Counted from the stretch's first letter, positions 24,084 through 34,947 are shown. The stretch is 64,000 nt of DNA from Cymodocea nodosa (GCA_036874045.1 JAZBRI010000011.1:10980501-11044500), one strand, 5' to 3'. A program made the numbers and translations. The notes: generated by a model from the letters alone, not told the origin.

Positions 24084-25200
24084 ATGTCAAATATAGTCTT
24101 TCTCTTTAGTTTCTCTCCCTCTTATATATATATATTTGATACATTTTCCTTCGTATCACTTATTAATGTCATATCATTTCTTTTGTTTTAGCGTGTTATG
24201 TTTTTACGCTGAAATGTACTCTCTTTTTTGTGTGTGTAAATAGTTTAGTCCCCTCTCTAGATATATTATATATATATATATATATATATTTATAAATAGT
24301 TTATACTCTTATTTAAGAATATTTAACATATTTAAATCTTTTTACTTTAGATATCACTATTTTGTATCTGTAATATTCTGATATTTGTTTAATTCTTAAG
24401 TATCTATTTTTTATACTTAAGACATTTGATTTGATTTTAGATATTTGTGTTGTTGGTTTCAAAAATATTTTAGTTTTTATTTTCATTTGATTTTGAGTAC
24501 TTATATTTTGTATCAAAAATTCTTTAATTTTTAACTTCTTAGATATTTACTTCTTTATTATTATTATTATTTCATGTTTGTTGTTTTTTTTATCTAAATC
24601 TAAATTTTCAAACGTTTAAGATTTAACGTTTGGAAAATCCAAATGAATCGACGAACCAACCTGTTGATGGCTCGAATGGGCCAGGCCAGGTCGAACTAAT
24701 TTTTTATTTATTTTTTCGGACTAGCTCAGCCTCGACCCACTGACATTTATACACATAATGTAATTAGTTTACATTCTTTGATTAGCTATGAGAAGTAATT
24801 ATAGTAAATTAAATTCTGTAGGATACCACCTAACTAATTAAAGATAAGCTTAAATGTTAAAGTTAAGCCTTTTGTAATTGGTTTATATTCATTTATCAAA
24901 TATTGAAAATCATGTCGGATCGATTTTTCTTTAAAATCTATCTTTTCCAGGTCGATTGAATAGAATTATAGATAAAATTGGAAATTATCAAAATTGAATG
25001 AACTAAAATCCGTATTCAAATGGAACCCTCTAATCAAATTCAGGAAATAAAGGTCAATATATTTGTTTAAAAATCATTTTAATTAAATCGATATAAGATG
25101 AATAATTACCGGTTTGTTTTTTTTTAATTTTTTTTTTCTGTTTACAAACGGATCTTTTTTCGGATAGAGTATTAAACGGTCCAGATCAAATCGGTGGACC
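24084..25200. other. AT-rich spacer with a hAT end fragment
   Basis: No gene. A (TA)n run lies near 24268-24290. At 24731-24751 the sequence CTCGACCCACTGACATTTAT, reverse-complemented, resembles the hAT terminus at 63150, so an old hAT right end is likely here. The last 80 bases before 25282 are the GC-rich leader of the TIC20-II gene. Confidence 0.4.
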
Positions 25201-25281
25201 GAATATTTCACGAACGGTGAAAGGGCAAAAACCCGATCTTCCCATCTCTGCAACCTCGCCTCTCCACCGCCACCTCCTCCC

Positions 25282-25881
25282 ATGGCTTCCTCCACCTCCC
25301 TCGTCCTCTGCTTCTCCCCACACAAAACCCTAACCCCCAAACCCCACCATTCCTCTCCCTCCCTCCGCCGCTTTCCCCGTTTCCGCCCCCTCCCTGCAAT
25401 CTCCGCCTCCTACACTGCCACCCCTGCCACCGACCGCCTGATCTCCGCCCTCTCCTACTCCCTCCCGTTCTTCAACTCCCTCCACTACGGCCGATTCCTC
25501 TTCGCTCGCTTCCCGGCACTCGCCGCTGCCGTCGGCCCCGTCCTCCCCTTCGTCGCTGCTTACCGTTCCGTCCCCTTCGCTGGGTTCCTCGCCTTCTTCG
25601 CACTCTATCTCGGGGTCGTCCGGAACCCTGCCTTTAGCAGGTACGTCCGGTACAACTCCATGCAGGCCGTCGTCCTTGACGTGCTACTAGCGCTTCCCAT
25701 ACTCGCCCAGAGGGTGCTCGGCGTCCCTTCGAGGGGAATCGGGTTCAAGATCATGGAGCTTGGGTACGACGCCGTGTTTCTGTTCTCCGTTGGATGCTTC
25801 ATCTACGGGCTTGTCTCATCGATACTCGGGAGGACTCCGTACTTGCCGATCGTAGCCTCCGCTGCCGACCGCCAGCTCTGA
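25282..25881 (+). CDS. TIC20-II: TIC20-II, chloroplast inner-envelope protein import subunit
   Basis: A single-exon gene of 199 residues. Residues 1-40 form a Ser/Thr/Pro/Arg-rich plastid transit peptide. The mature part starts with YTATPATDRLISALSYSLPF and then FNSLHYGRFLF, the conserved entry to the TIC20 domain. Four hydrophobic segments follow: about 50-72, 80-95, 99-113 and 130-180 (the last includes two). VRNPAFSRYVRYNSMQAV is the conserved loop, and the C-terminus ends VASAADRQL. Family knowledge: TIC20 proteins are four-helix membrane proteins of the inner chloroplast envelope; TIC20-I is a channel component of the TIC complex, while TIC20-II is a less studied paralogue. Length and sequence order match Arabidopsis TIC20-II (about 208 residues) rather than TIC20-I. 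The ATG at 25282 sits in a good plant context (CCCATGGC). Very GC-rich compared with its surroundings. Confidence 0.92.
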   Translation: MASSTSLVLCFSPHKTLTPKPHHSSPSLRRFPRFRPLPAISASYTATPATDRLISALSYSLPFFNSLHYGRFLFARFPALAAAVGPVLPFVAAYRSVPFAGFLAFFALYLGVVRNPAFSRYVRYNSMQAVVLDVLLALPILAQRVLGVPSRGIGFKIMELGYDAVFLFSVGCFIYGLVSSILGRTPYLPIVASAADRQL

Positions 25882-26300
25882 TAGGTTCGACCTGGTTATT
25901 TGAAATATGAATTATAAATAAGAATTAGTTATTTTCTATCTATTTGAATTCTTCTTTAGTTTAGATAGCTGTCAAGTTTTGGGCCCTGTTTTTCCTGTTA
26001 TGGGAAAAATGCAGAAGTGATGGCAAACACAGGGATTCATTTCATCCCATTATATGGAACTAGGAAGACTGAAACATTCATCACAAATGACAAGTTGGTG
26101 TTGGTGGAGTTCGATTCATTAAGGTTTGATGGTGAAATGAAGAACACTTCATTAATTTCAAAAGCTTCATTACTAGAGTATTTGTACTATCCTCAGCAGT
26201 GAGGATGAAAACAAGAAAAAGGAAGTGATCGTTCCCTGATCTAGATGACTCAGAAAAAAGGAAAAAAATGAAAAATTACAGATCACGCCTAAAGAAACAA
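25882..26300 (+). other. 3' flank of TIC20-II
   Basis: Probably 3' untranslated sequence and spacer. A 61-residue open frame at 26017-26202 has no recognisable domain and is not called. Confidence 0.4.
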
Positions 26301-27290
26301 CATTTTCAGCACTCTCTCCTTAAATTGGATTGTAAATGTCTGATGCCCAACTTATCAACAAGATGCCTAAATTGATGTGCTTCTAAAGCTTTGATAAACA
26401 AGTAAGCAAGTTGGAAACATATCCAATACTGAAAAATCTGGATTACATGTTGGCACAAATGATATGACAATCAAGATTGGATTGGAAGCTAAAAAAGGTT
26501 GCTTGATTATCACAAAATAACTTAGCAGGCACACATTCCTTAACATTCAATCCTGCAAGCAAATAAGAAAACCAAATTAATTACAAGTATTTGCCATTAC
26601 ACGATATTCTACCTCTATAGAAGACTGACGTAATAGATTGTTTATTGTTTTTTCAAGAAATCAAAGATGATCAAAGGAAAACACAATATCATATAGGGCA
26701 ACTGTCCCAATCACTATTAAAGTCGGCTCTCAATTTTAAGTTACTGTGATTGGGATAGAAAATAACTTGTGCTGAATGGCGTTCTAAATGTCTGATCACT
26801 CTTGAAATTGCTGCATATTGGTTTTTCTTGGTGCATGCATGACTTTATTAAGTTCTTGCATAGTAAATGCTATATCTGGCCTAGAAGCAGTTACCTTTCC
26901 AGCCAGCCTACAATATCTTCAAGGATCCTCAATAAAATCAGATTTGTCGTCACTCAATTTCTGGTTCTGTTCTATAGGATGTGAGGTTACTTTGGTTCCA
27001 TCATACCCACAACATCAATGAGATTGAATGCATATTATTTTTGTGACATGTAAATACCTTTTTTTGGATCTAAAAATCTCAATTAGAAGAAAATATTTAA
27101 CACGTCTCAACTCTTTCAATTTAAAAGTTGCATAAAGAAGAAACTCGAGACTATTAGCTTTCTTCTCATTATTGTGAAGAATGTGAATATCATCCATGTA
27201 GACAAGAACAACACTAATAGAACCAACATTTTTCAAAGTGAGTAGAGAATAATTACTCTTGGATTGAATGCCTAACATTAATAAGAAAGG
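26300..27290 (-). pseudogene. Ty1/copia reverse transcriptase/RNase H relic
   Basis: On the minus strand, 27278-27015 encodes SVVLVYMDDIHILHNNEK and then FKLKELRRVKYFLLIEIFRSKK, the copia polymerase block (YVDD motif here YMDD). Further on, with many stops, come RLAGKVTASRPDIAFTMQELN, MHAP and, near 26590, SSIEVEYRVMA, which are the connection and RNase H landmarks (SS.EAEYRAMA). No LTRs were found. It differs from the copia element at 28-33 kb. Confidence 0.7.
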
Positions 27291-27439
27291 TATTCAAATT
27301 GGAAAACCAATATGCACCTAATGAGTATCCTATAAAGAGATATTTCAATTTCAAACTTTAAAAGTCTATCAAAAATGTCCACGATTTATTATCTAAACGC
27401 GATTCAGTTGGGATTGAACCCAAATGCCCCTCACTGGTT

Positions 27440-27900
27440 CCCTCCGTTTGCACCTACATGTAATAAAATGCATTATTAAAAGATTAAGAATAGATTCCCC
27501 TTGTGGTTATTACATTACGTACCTCTGCATGTGGGCCGAGGGGGGTATCCTTGTGTGGGTTATTAGTGTTAAGCATGAGCTTAGGCTCTTTAGCCTTGAT
27601 TTCGTACGCCACGGGTATTATAACATATGGGGACCATGGACTTTCGCTATTGGACTGGACCCTCAATTCGGTACAGTCTTCGACTCTTCTCACAAAGGAT
27701 GGAGGAGTTGGGATCTTTCTTGAGCACCGTTCCTTCGATAATTGAATATTTTGGGATTCTCGTATTTCTGTCCTTCAACCGAGCTCCCCTCTGGGCTGCC
27801 ATATGAGAAAACCCATTTGCATCGTCTATATATTAAGGTCCTAACCAACGGATGAATTTTGAAAATTAGAAGAATCTGTCTTGCAGTGCAATGACACACA
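27440..27900. mobile_element. possible LTR fragment of unknown family
   Basis: A 460-bp island with more balanced composition than its flanks. The segment near 27755-27800 (GATTCTCGTATTTCTGTCC... GAGCTCCCCTCTGGGCTGCC) recalls the U5 end of certain plant LTRs, from memory only. No ends, TSD or primer site located. An organellar origin was considered and not supported. Confidence 0.25.
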
Positions 27901-28107
27901 TGAAATTTCATGATATATCATGTCACATGGTATTGAAAACATTCCACAAATCGGTGAAAAATCCAAGTTAATTTAAACAAACCTTTCGAACTCCAGGAAC
28001 AAGTAAAAAATCCAAAGCGTAATGACCATATCTTCTTGGTAAAAGTTGAAAACACATGACCATAGGTAAGCCAAGGCACGTCTTAATTTGCATGGAACGG
28101 AAGAGTT

Positions 28108-28321
28108 TGTTGGAATTGGTCAAAAAGACCAAGTTTCAAATTCAAATTCCAGTGGTTATCGGAATTTGAGTAGGAGGTTAGGGGCGGAGATGATGGAGGT
28201 AGTTAATCCTTCAAATGCTATAAATAGAGGTGATTAGAAGTTTATTAATAAGTGAAGAACAAGATTCTTTGATCACTTGGAATAACCCACCATCGGAGCC
28301 CCCAAACCGCGTAGATAAACA
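28108..28321 (+). repeat. 5' LTR of the copia element
   Basis: Begins TGTTGGAATTGG and ends GTAGATAAACA. It carries a TATA box (TATAAATAG, 28219-28227). Confidence 0.9.
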
Positions 28322-28322
28322 G

Positions 28323-28335
28323 TGGTATCAGAGCC
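28323..28335 (+). other. primer-binding site (initiator Met tRNA)
   Basis: TGGTATCAGAGCC one base after the 5' LTR, complementary to the 3' end of plant initiator methionine tRNA, the usual copia primer. Confidence 0.9.
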
Positions 28336-28700
28336 GAGGTTGCTCCGCCAGTTCCGTCGCCGTCGCTGCAGTTCCGCCCGCGACCTCCCGCTGCCTGTGC
28401 ACGCACCTACACGCAGCTTTGCCCGTGCATTCACCTCCTGCCGCCCGCGCACGCACCTGCACGTAGCTCTACCCGCGTGTGCACCTCCCGTCGCCTGCGT
28501 GCACTCCTCTGCCCGCGCGCACCTCCCTCCGCTCGCACGCAGCTCCGCAGTCCGCGCGCACCTCCCGCCGCTTGCGCGCACCTCCGCAGCCTGCGCACGC
28601 ACCCCCGCTCGCGTGCACCTCCCCTCGCTCGCGTGCACGCTGGTCTGCCCAACTGTCGCACCGCACGCGAAACTTCGGTCTTCCGCCCTCGGGCGATTTG
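28336..28700 (+). repeat. GC-rich degenerate tandem block in the element leader
   Basis: About 365 bp of very GC-rich DNA built from variants of GCGCGCACCTCC and CGCCGCTTGCG, between the PBS and the remaining gag. Because it lacks A/T-rich stops it gives open frames on both strands, none of which resembles a protein family. The N-terminal gag coding expected here is absent. An (ATAAT)n-type run follows at 28738-28790. Confidence 0.75.
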
Positions 28701-28848
28701 GTTAGAGATATTCGAAATCTCCTCATTTGATAAAATATTATAATATAATATAATATAATATATTATATTATATAATAATAATAATAACATGCAATTTTTG
28801 TTGTTGTTAAATGTGTTAGTCATTATATTTGTATTATATGTTTAGAAA

Positions 28849-29694
28849 TTGCAAATAGCAACCATATTGAATAGTTTGCCACACAGTTATGATATGGTTA
28901 CCACATCTCTTAGGTCTACCCCACTTCAATTATTTGAATTGCTAGCTAGGTTGGGTACTGAACAAGAAATAATAGTCAGTCGGAGGCAACATGAATCTCA
29001 TTTGGAAGAAGCCAATGCTATATTTCAAAAGCAGAGATCTGAAAAAGTCAACAAAAGAAGAAATAGACCAAACAAGAACAACTTCAAGCAAAATCAAGCA
29101 TGTGGAAAGAAAGCACGAGGATCTTGCCATGCTTGTGGCCAATTTGGTCATTTTAGGGCACATTGTCCCAATAAGGATGGAAATAAAGGTGGAACCTCGG
29201 AGTCGAACAAAAAGAACAAAAGAACCTTTGTGGGAGTTGTGGAATGCAATAATGTTGTAGTCCCTAGTTCAAACGAATGGTGGGTTGATTTTAGTGCCAC
29301 AAGGCACATTGCCAAAACGAAAAAGGGACTTGACTCATTTAAAGAATTGAGTCCTGGACAACAACGCATCTATATGGGAAACAATACTTATTTAGATGTG
29401 GAAGGTATTGGCACATATCGTTTGGACTTGGGAGACAGCATTATGATCTTGAAAGATGTCCTCTTTGCACCTGGCATGAGGCGAAATTTAATATCCGTAG
29501 GCACTCTTTTGAAGAATAATTTGGAAGTTCGATTTTACAATAAACGTGTATCCATAGGAAAAGACAAAAAGATCTTTGCTATGGGAATTTTTGTACCTGA
29601 ACATGATTTGTTTAAACTTTATGTCGTTGCTAATGAAATAAATGAAATAGTTTCTGATTATGTTGAGTGTTGTTTATCTAATATTGATTTGTAG
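28849..29694 (+). pseudogene. copia gag (C-terminal half) and protease
   Basis: No ATG starts this block; it opens mid-domain with TILNSLPHSYDMVTTSL, the second half of the UBN2-type gag domain. A basic region leads to one zinc knuckle CHACGQFGHFRAHC (CX2CX4HX4C, near 29131-29172). The protease region shows WWVDFSATRHI where functional copies have D-S-G-A, so the active-site triad reads D-F-S. VLFAPGMRRNLISVG is the usual end of the protease. A TAG at 29692-29694 replaces the Trp codon at the integrase start. Gag and protease form and mature the particle; here both are broken. Confidence 0.9.
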
Positions 29695-30370
29695 CATTTA
29701 AGGTTAGTATATATTAATAAATCTAAAATACAACAATTGATAAAATTGAACATGTTGCCTGAAATTAAAGACATGGAATTAAATAAATGTCAACATTGCT
29801 TAGTTGGGAAAATGACTAAGAAATCTTTTGGTAAGGGATATAGATCAGATGAATTATTGGGGTTGATTCATTCTGATGTGTGTGATCCATTAAGTATTAA
29901 AACTCATGATGACAAAGAATATTTTGTGACTTTTATAGATGATTTTTCAAGATATGCTTACATTTATCTAATAAGTCATAAAAGTCAAGTATTGACTTAT
30001 TTTAAGAAATACAAGTTGGAAGTAGAAAAACAAACAACTTGGAAGAAGGATTAAGATGTTAAGGTCAGATAGGGGAGGGGAATATAATTCTAATGAATTT
30101 AAATTGTTTTGTGAAATGAATGGAATTAGAAGACAAACTACAATGCCTTATACACCACAACAAAATGGTGTGGCGGAAAGAAAGAACAGAACTCTTATGA
30201 ATTCTGTTAGATGCATGTTTTCACATTCAGGTCTCTCCAAAGTTTTTTGGGGAGAAGCATTGATCACAACAAATTATGTATTAAATAGAATACCCTCCAA
30301 GTCTGTACCTAACATACCTTATGAATTATGGACCAGAACTAAGCCCAATTTATATCATTTAAGAAAATGA
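29695..30370 (+). pseudogene. copia integrase
   Basis: The zinc domain keeps CQHCLVGKMTKK (near 29788-29823), but the second His of the HHCC set is lost (LVY in place of LGH). The core has HSDVCDP (first catalytic D), FIDDFSRYAY, LRSDRGGEYNS (second D, after a frameshift at about 30050-30056) and GVAERKNRTLM (catalytic E). A TGA at 30368-30370 replaces the Trp of the conserved LRxWG, and the frame continues beyond it. Confidence 0.88.
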
Positions 30371-32434
30371 GGATCTATAGCCCATGTACTTATTCCTGAA
30401 CTATTAAGGGATAAGTTAAAATCAAAGACTCTTAAATGTAGGTTTATAGGCTATTGTGAAAATTCTTTCGGTTATAGGTTTTATAGTAAAGAAAATGGAA
30501 TTATTGAATATAGGGATGCCACTTTCCTAGAAAATCTAAATGAAAGGGAAGAAATAGGAAAGGAACATGAGCCACCATTTGTGGTGAATGATGACTATTT
30601 CAATAATATCTTGGAAAATAACCCTAGAGTTGAAGAAGAAGGAAACATTGAAAATATAGATGAACCTATGGAAATTGCTGATGAAAACAATCGTGAACCC
30701 ATGGAAATCATGGGAGAAATCCAAAATGAGCCTATAAATGGAATTGAAGAGAATAATAGGAATGGAGAAGATAGAGAACCAGATTTACCTATTAGTAACA
30801 AAAGGATGAGACATCAGCCAACATGGATGGATGACTACCATTTGTATTCCTGTGAGCTTTCTTGTTTAATGATAGACATAGAGGAAAATCACATGGAACC
30901 CGTGACATATAAGGATGTCGTCGAATCTCATGAAAAAGATTTATGGTTGGATGCCATGAATGATGAGATTGATTCCATGAAATGGAATCATGTGTGGGAA
31001 TTATGTGATCTAACTAAAGGAAGGAAAGCTATAGGGTGCAAGTGGATATTCCGAAAGAAGTTAAAGGTTGATGGGTCTATTGAAAAGTATAAGGCCCGTT
31101 TAGTTGCTAAAGGTTATACATAAAAACCAGGAATTGACTTTCATAAAACCTATTCTCCAGTTGCTAAATTCGCATCAATAAGAATTATATTGGCTATAGT
31201 TGCACATTTAGATTTAGAATTACATCAAATGGATGTAAAAACTGCATTTCTAAATGGAGACCTGCAGGAAGAAATCTACATGTCACAACTTGAGGGATTT
31301 CAGGTGGAAGGACATGAGGAAAAAGTGTGCAAATTGAAGAAGTCAATATATGGTTTAAAACAAGCATCTAGACAATGGTATCATAAGTTTCATGATATAA
31401 TTGTCAAAATGGGATTTGTTTCAAATAGATTAGATTACTGTGTATATGTCAGGAATAGTGGAAGTAACTTCATTATATTATCCTTGTATGTGGATGACAT
31501 TTTACTTGCTGGAAATAATGCTGACATGTTGAATGAAACAAAGGAAGAACTTAGTAGAAAATTTGAAATGAAGGACATGGGGGAAGCATCCTATGTTCTT
31601 GGAATTCAAATCTTAAGAGATCGAAAATCAAGAACATTGAGTATAAATCAGGAAAGATACCTGCAAATGGTGTTAAAAAGGTTCGGAATGGACAATTGTT
31701 CCTCAGCTCCCACACCTTATATTTTAAGGAAAAAGTTAAGTAAAGACCAATGTCCTAGGAAAGGGAAGGAACCTTTAAGAGCACCTTATGCCCAAGTGGT
31801 TGGAAGTTTGATGTATGCTATGTTGTGTACAAGACCAGACTTGACATATGCTGTAAGTATTGTAAGTAGGTATCAAAGTAATCCCGGAACAAAACATTGG
31901 GAAGCTGTCAAAAGAATTTTGAAATATATAAAAGGAACTTTGCACTATAAATTGACTTATCAAGCAGATGAGCTTGAAGTGCTTGGTTATACAGATGCAG
32001 ATTTAGGTGGTGACAAAGATGATGGGAAGTCTACTTCAGGACATGTATTCATCTTTAGAGGTGCAGCCATATCTTGGGGAAGTAAGAAGCAAGGGTGTGT
32101 AGCAAAATACACATAGGAAGCTGAATATGTTGCCTGTAGTGCAGCCGCATCACATGCAGTTTGGATCAGAAGATTCATAAATTATTTGAATCTAAACTTA
32201 ATAAATGGTCCAATAGAAATATATTGTGATAACCAAGCGACAATAAGTCTTGTATATAGTGGTGCAAATACAACAAAAGGACAGCATATAAACATACATT
32301 ATCACTATATTCGTGATATTGTAGGAAATGGGAAAATAAAATTAAGTTATATCCCTACAGAAGATATGATAGTTGATCATTTGACAAAAGGAATACCAGC
32401 AGAAAAGTACATTAAGTTTGTAAACTTAATGTGA
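30371..32434 (+). pseudogene. copia reverse transcriptase and RNase H
   Basis: One reading frame runs from the integrase tail to 32434 with stops at 31121-31123 (TAA) and 32114-32116 (TAG). Landmarks in order: acidic spacer 30550-30780; KWIFRKKLKVDGSIEKYKAR; VKTAFLNGDLQEEIYM; YGLKQASRQWY; the polymerase motif SLYVDDILLAGN; VGSLMYAMLCTRPDL; then RNase H with YTDADLGG, SWGSKKQ, EAEYVACS (just after the TAG) and DNQATI. The TAA falls where the family has Gln after AKGYT. Both enzymes copy element RNA into DNA. This copy is inactive. Confidence 0.9.
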
Positions 32435-32559
32435 TTAAGGAACATTTATATGGATAATGGAAACGTAGAACATTCTCACGAGTAATGGAAGATTGAAATT
32501 GTGCTACCTACGAGTAGTGGGAGCGAAATTAAAAAGAATATAGTTGGTCTTTGTGACCA

Positions 32560-32568
32560 AGTGGGAGA
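32560..32568 (+). other. polypurine tract
   Basis: AGTGGGAGA immediately before the TG of the 3' LTR; it primes plus-strand synthesis. Confidence 0.8.
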
Positions 32569-32782
32569 TGTTGGAATTGATCAAAAAGACTAAGTTTCAA
32601 ATTCAAATTCCGGTGGTTACCGAAATTTGAGGAGGAGGTTAGGGGTGGAGATGGTGGAGGTAGTTAATACTCTAAATGCTATAAATAGAATTGATTAGAA
32701 ACTTATTAATAAGTGAAGAATAAGATTCTTTGATCACCTGAAATAATACACCGTAAGAGCTCCCAAACCGTGTAGATAAACA
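32569..32782 (+). repeat. 3' LTR of the copia element
   Basis: Same length (214 bp) and ends as the 5' LTR, followed by GAGCT, the diverged target duplication. Confidence 0.9.
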
Positions 32783-33383
32783 GAGCTAAGCTGGGTCCTT
32801 GACTTAAACCTCCTCCATGTTTGAGTGCCACCCCCGACACACCTCAAAAATCATTACTTCTCCACCTACCACAAAATATTTTTAAAAGTATTCTTCTGCC
32901 AGTAATTAATGTATGGATATGCAAATTGATAGATTGGAGAACGTACAACCTCTGAAACTTCGTACCCACTGTAAACATCGGAAAACTAAACCTGGGCCAC
33001 TAATGACGCGTTTTCTGTGCAAATATTATAAAAAGTTTTTGACAAAAATATTTAAAATAAAATCCAAATGATAGAGAAATAATAGCGATAGCGTTAAAGC
33101 ATTATGGCTTCATCCAAAATTTCAAGTTGTCCGTCATTCGTCGTCTGCACCGGATTAATTCGCTTCGGCGCCGACGGTGGGCTCGTATCGAAAAGCGATG
33201 AGCAGCAGCAGCAGCAGCATCTCAGCAGCAGAAGCCTCAGGCTGCATACATGCACGGCCATAAAAAAAAAAAAACCTCACGTTAATCACGATTAGAACGT
33301 AATTAACTAACCAATTGATTAATTAATACTGTTCGTAGCTTGAGAAAGAAGAAAAAGGAATCAACTAAGTTGAGCGGTTTTAA
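32783..33383. other. spacer / 3' flank of the minus-strand small gene
   Basis: No gene called. A CAG-type microsatellite lies at 33200-33235. A 63-residue plus-strand open frame at 33104-33295 contains it but has no recognised domain. Confidence 0.45.
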
Positions 33384-33683
33384 TTAATATTCAAAACCCA
33401 CACGTACGTACGTGTCCCCAAGGCTTCTCTCCGTCATCGAACCCTCCGGCGCGGGTGGTATGTAGTCCAGCGAAAACGACGCGGCCTTGGTCGGCGTCCG
33501 ACGTCGAGAGAGCCTCAAGTCTCCGGTGAGTGCCACGTCATACGAAGACGGGGAGAGGGGAGGTGACGGAGAAGGCGACGGTGAGAAGACGTACACGTGT
33601 TCTCCCGGCCCGGTGCTGATGGGCAAAGGAGACGGAGGTGTTGGTGGGGAGGAAGGAGGAGAAGACGAAGCCAACGACGCCAT
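33384..33683 (-). CDS. small Ser/Pro-rich protein of unknown function (99 aa)
   Basis: Not assigned to a named family. The start is placed at 33683 (ACCATGG, a strong plant context) rather than four codons upstream at 33695. Residues 1-45 are Ser/Pro-rich with an island ISTGPGEHVYVFSP; then YDVALTGDLRLSRRR, AASFSLDYIPPAPEGS and a short tail. Codon use is GC-rich like the b561/DOMON and TIC20-II genes. The ordered, non-repetitive islands suggest real coding rather than chance. No signal peptide or membrane segment is seen; SRRR and SFSLDY could be phosphorylation or localisation sites, which is speculation. The leader upstream holds TTCTC and GAGACGA short repeats (33720-33800). Because the region is GC-rich, open frames exist in other frames too, which lowers certainty. 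Confidence 0.5.
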   Translation of the reverse strand: MASLASSSPPSSPPTPPSPLPISTGPGEHVYVFSPSPSPSPPLSPSSYDVALTGDLRLSRRRTPTKAASFSLDYIPPAPEGSMTERSLGDTYVRVGFEY

Positions 33684-33721
33684 GGTCGGCGGCATAGGCT
33701 TCGCTGCCGGTTGCCGCCTTC

Positions 33722-33800
33722 CGGTAGCACTTCTCTTCTCTTCTCTTCTCTTCTCTCTCACTGAGAGAGAGACGAGAGACGAGAGACGAGAGACGATAGG
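33722..33800. repeat. TTCTC and GAGACGA microsatellites
   Basis: TTCTC repeats (33730-33755) then a GAGAGACGA-type run (33765-33797), in the presumed 5' leader of the minus-strand small gene. Confidence 0.7.
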
Positions 33801-33879
33801 GTTCGGCCGATCGAGTTGTAGACCTAACGGTCACTCCCAACTGTCAACTGTGGCGTCCAAACATGTGATTTCTACCTAA

Positions 33880-34828
33880 CCGACAACATCAAACACCTTG
33901 ATGGTTATGAAAACCTTGACCCTTCATTTAATCGCCAGTTCCATACTTACTGAAAATAAATGTGCATGCATGTTTACTTTTTTCTGTGTTATTTAAATCT
34001 TTTTAGTAAACACCTAACCGTGTAATATTAAGAAAAGAAGTTTCTTTACACCCCCCCTCTCTTTTTTTCTTCTTAAAAGTAAATTTAAAAAGAAATATTA
34101 CAACAATCGTCATTTTTCAAAAGTAACAATGAAGATTTGAAACACGCGACAAACTCTTTGATCTTATTATAATCTACATGTACCGCATCAACAACTCCAA
34201 GGAGTGCAAATCTTTACGGAGTCATGAGAGAAGACACAAGTTTCCCATGTGAAACTTCATCTGGCCCATGTGGATATTGACAAATTCAAGAACCCTAATT
34301 AAAAATATGTTTTATGGATGCAAGTAGGAGAAGGTGGTGCCGGACTAGTTGCTGACCACTACTTCGTACCATTAGAGTCAATTTTTTTTATTTATTTATA
34401 ATGATCGATAGTATTTGAACAATTCTCACACTTGGCACCTCGAAAGGAATTACAGATATCTTTATCATCTCTGACAAACAAAGCTATTATAATTAGTTAA
34501 TTATTTGTGTGCTGCGAACTGATTACTATTATAACACTGTTTAAACGTTTTTTTTATCCTTCTTCTCTGGTCTTTATAAATAAATAAATAAACGTCACAA
34601 GCTCGCTTTTGAACAAAAAATTCACCATCACTATTTCTTGTGTTTCAACAATGACATGCCATTTTAATAACAACGAATGGGTGTGCTCCACTTTTCAACT
34701 CCCCGCACGTTAGTTAACTAAGACCCAATGTGAAGTCCTTGGCAGGGGTTTGGAGTGTCCCCTCCTTTCACCTATGGGCATCCACACACTTAATCGATAA
34801 ATAATTAATGAAGAAGACTACTTAAATT
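33880..34828. other. intergenic spacer between divergent genes
   Basis: AT-rich DNA between the minus-strand small gene and the plus-strand b561/DOMON gene. It should contain both promoters. TATTTATAGG at 34829-34838 is a weak TATA candidate for the rightward gene, about 110 bp before its ATG. Confidence 0.4.
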
Positions 34829-34947
34829 ATTTATAGGCGTATTCAAGTCGTCCTCCACACTACAAGCATTGGCCATTGCACGCTTGAGCTATTCAAGTCG
34901 TCTCCAACACTTTTCAACACATCGTAGAAGAAGGCCGGCAAGGAAGC

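Larger units (their letters stand above)
28108..32782 (+). mobile_element. complete but inactive Ty1/copia element (4675 bp)
   Basis: Two 214-bp LTRs (28108-28321, 32569-32782) bound a PBS, gag-protease-integrase-reverse transcriptase-RNase H relics in copia order, and a PPT. Flanking 5-bp target duplication is GAGTT/GAGCT, differing by one transition. A by-eye comparison of the LTRs gives about 25 differences (20 transitions, 5 transversions). All gene regions carry stops or frameshifts, and the N-terminal half of gag is missing, so it cannot move on its own. Confidence 0.92.

Noticed and set aside
26017..26202. 61-residue open frame just after TIC20-II
   Set aside because: No signal peptide, domain or family pattern; probably 3' untranslated or spacer sequence.
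27405..27430. GGGATTGAACCC word resembling a tRNA T-arm (reverse strand)
   Set aside because: No acceptor, anticodon or D-arm pairing around it.
27440..27900. Possible organellar DNA insert
   Set aside because: Balanced composition alone is not enough; no chloroplast or mitochondrial gene recognised, and an LTR fragment fits better.
28273..28743. Several long open frames on both strands in the GC-rich leader of the copia element
   Set aside because: They arise from repeat units lacking stop codons; the translations are Arg/Ala/Cys-rich repeats in every frame without domain resemblance.
33104..33295. 63-residue plus-strand frame with a glutamine run
   Set aside because: Driven by a CAG microsatellite; no recognisable domain or signal peptide.
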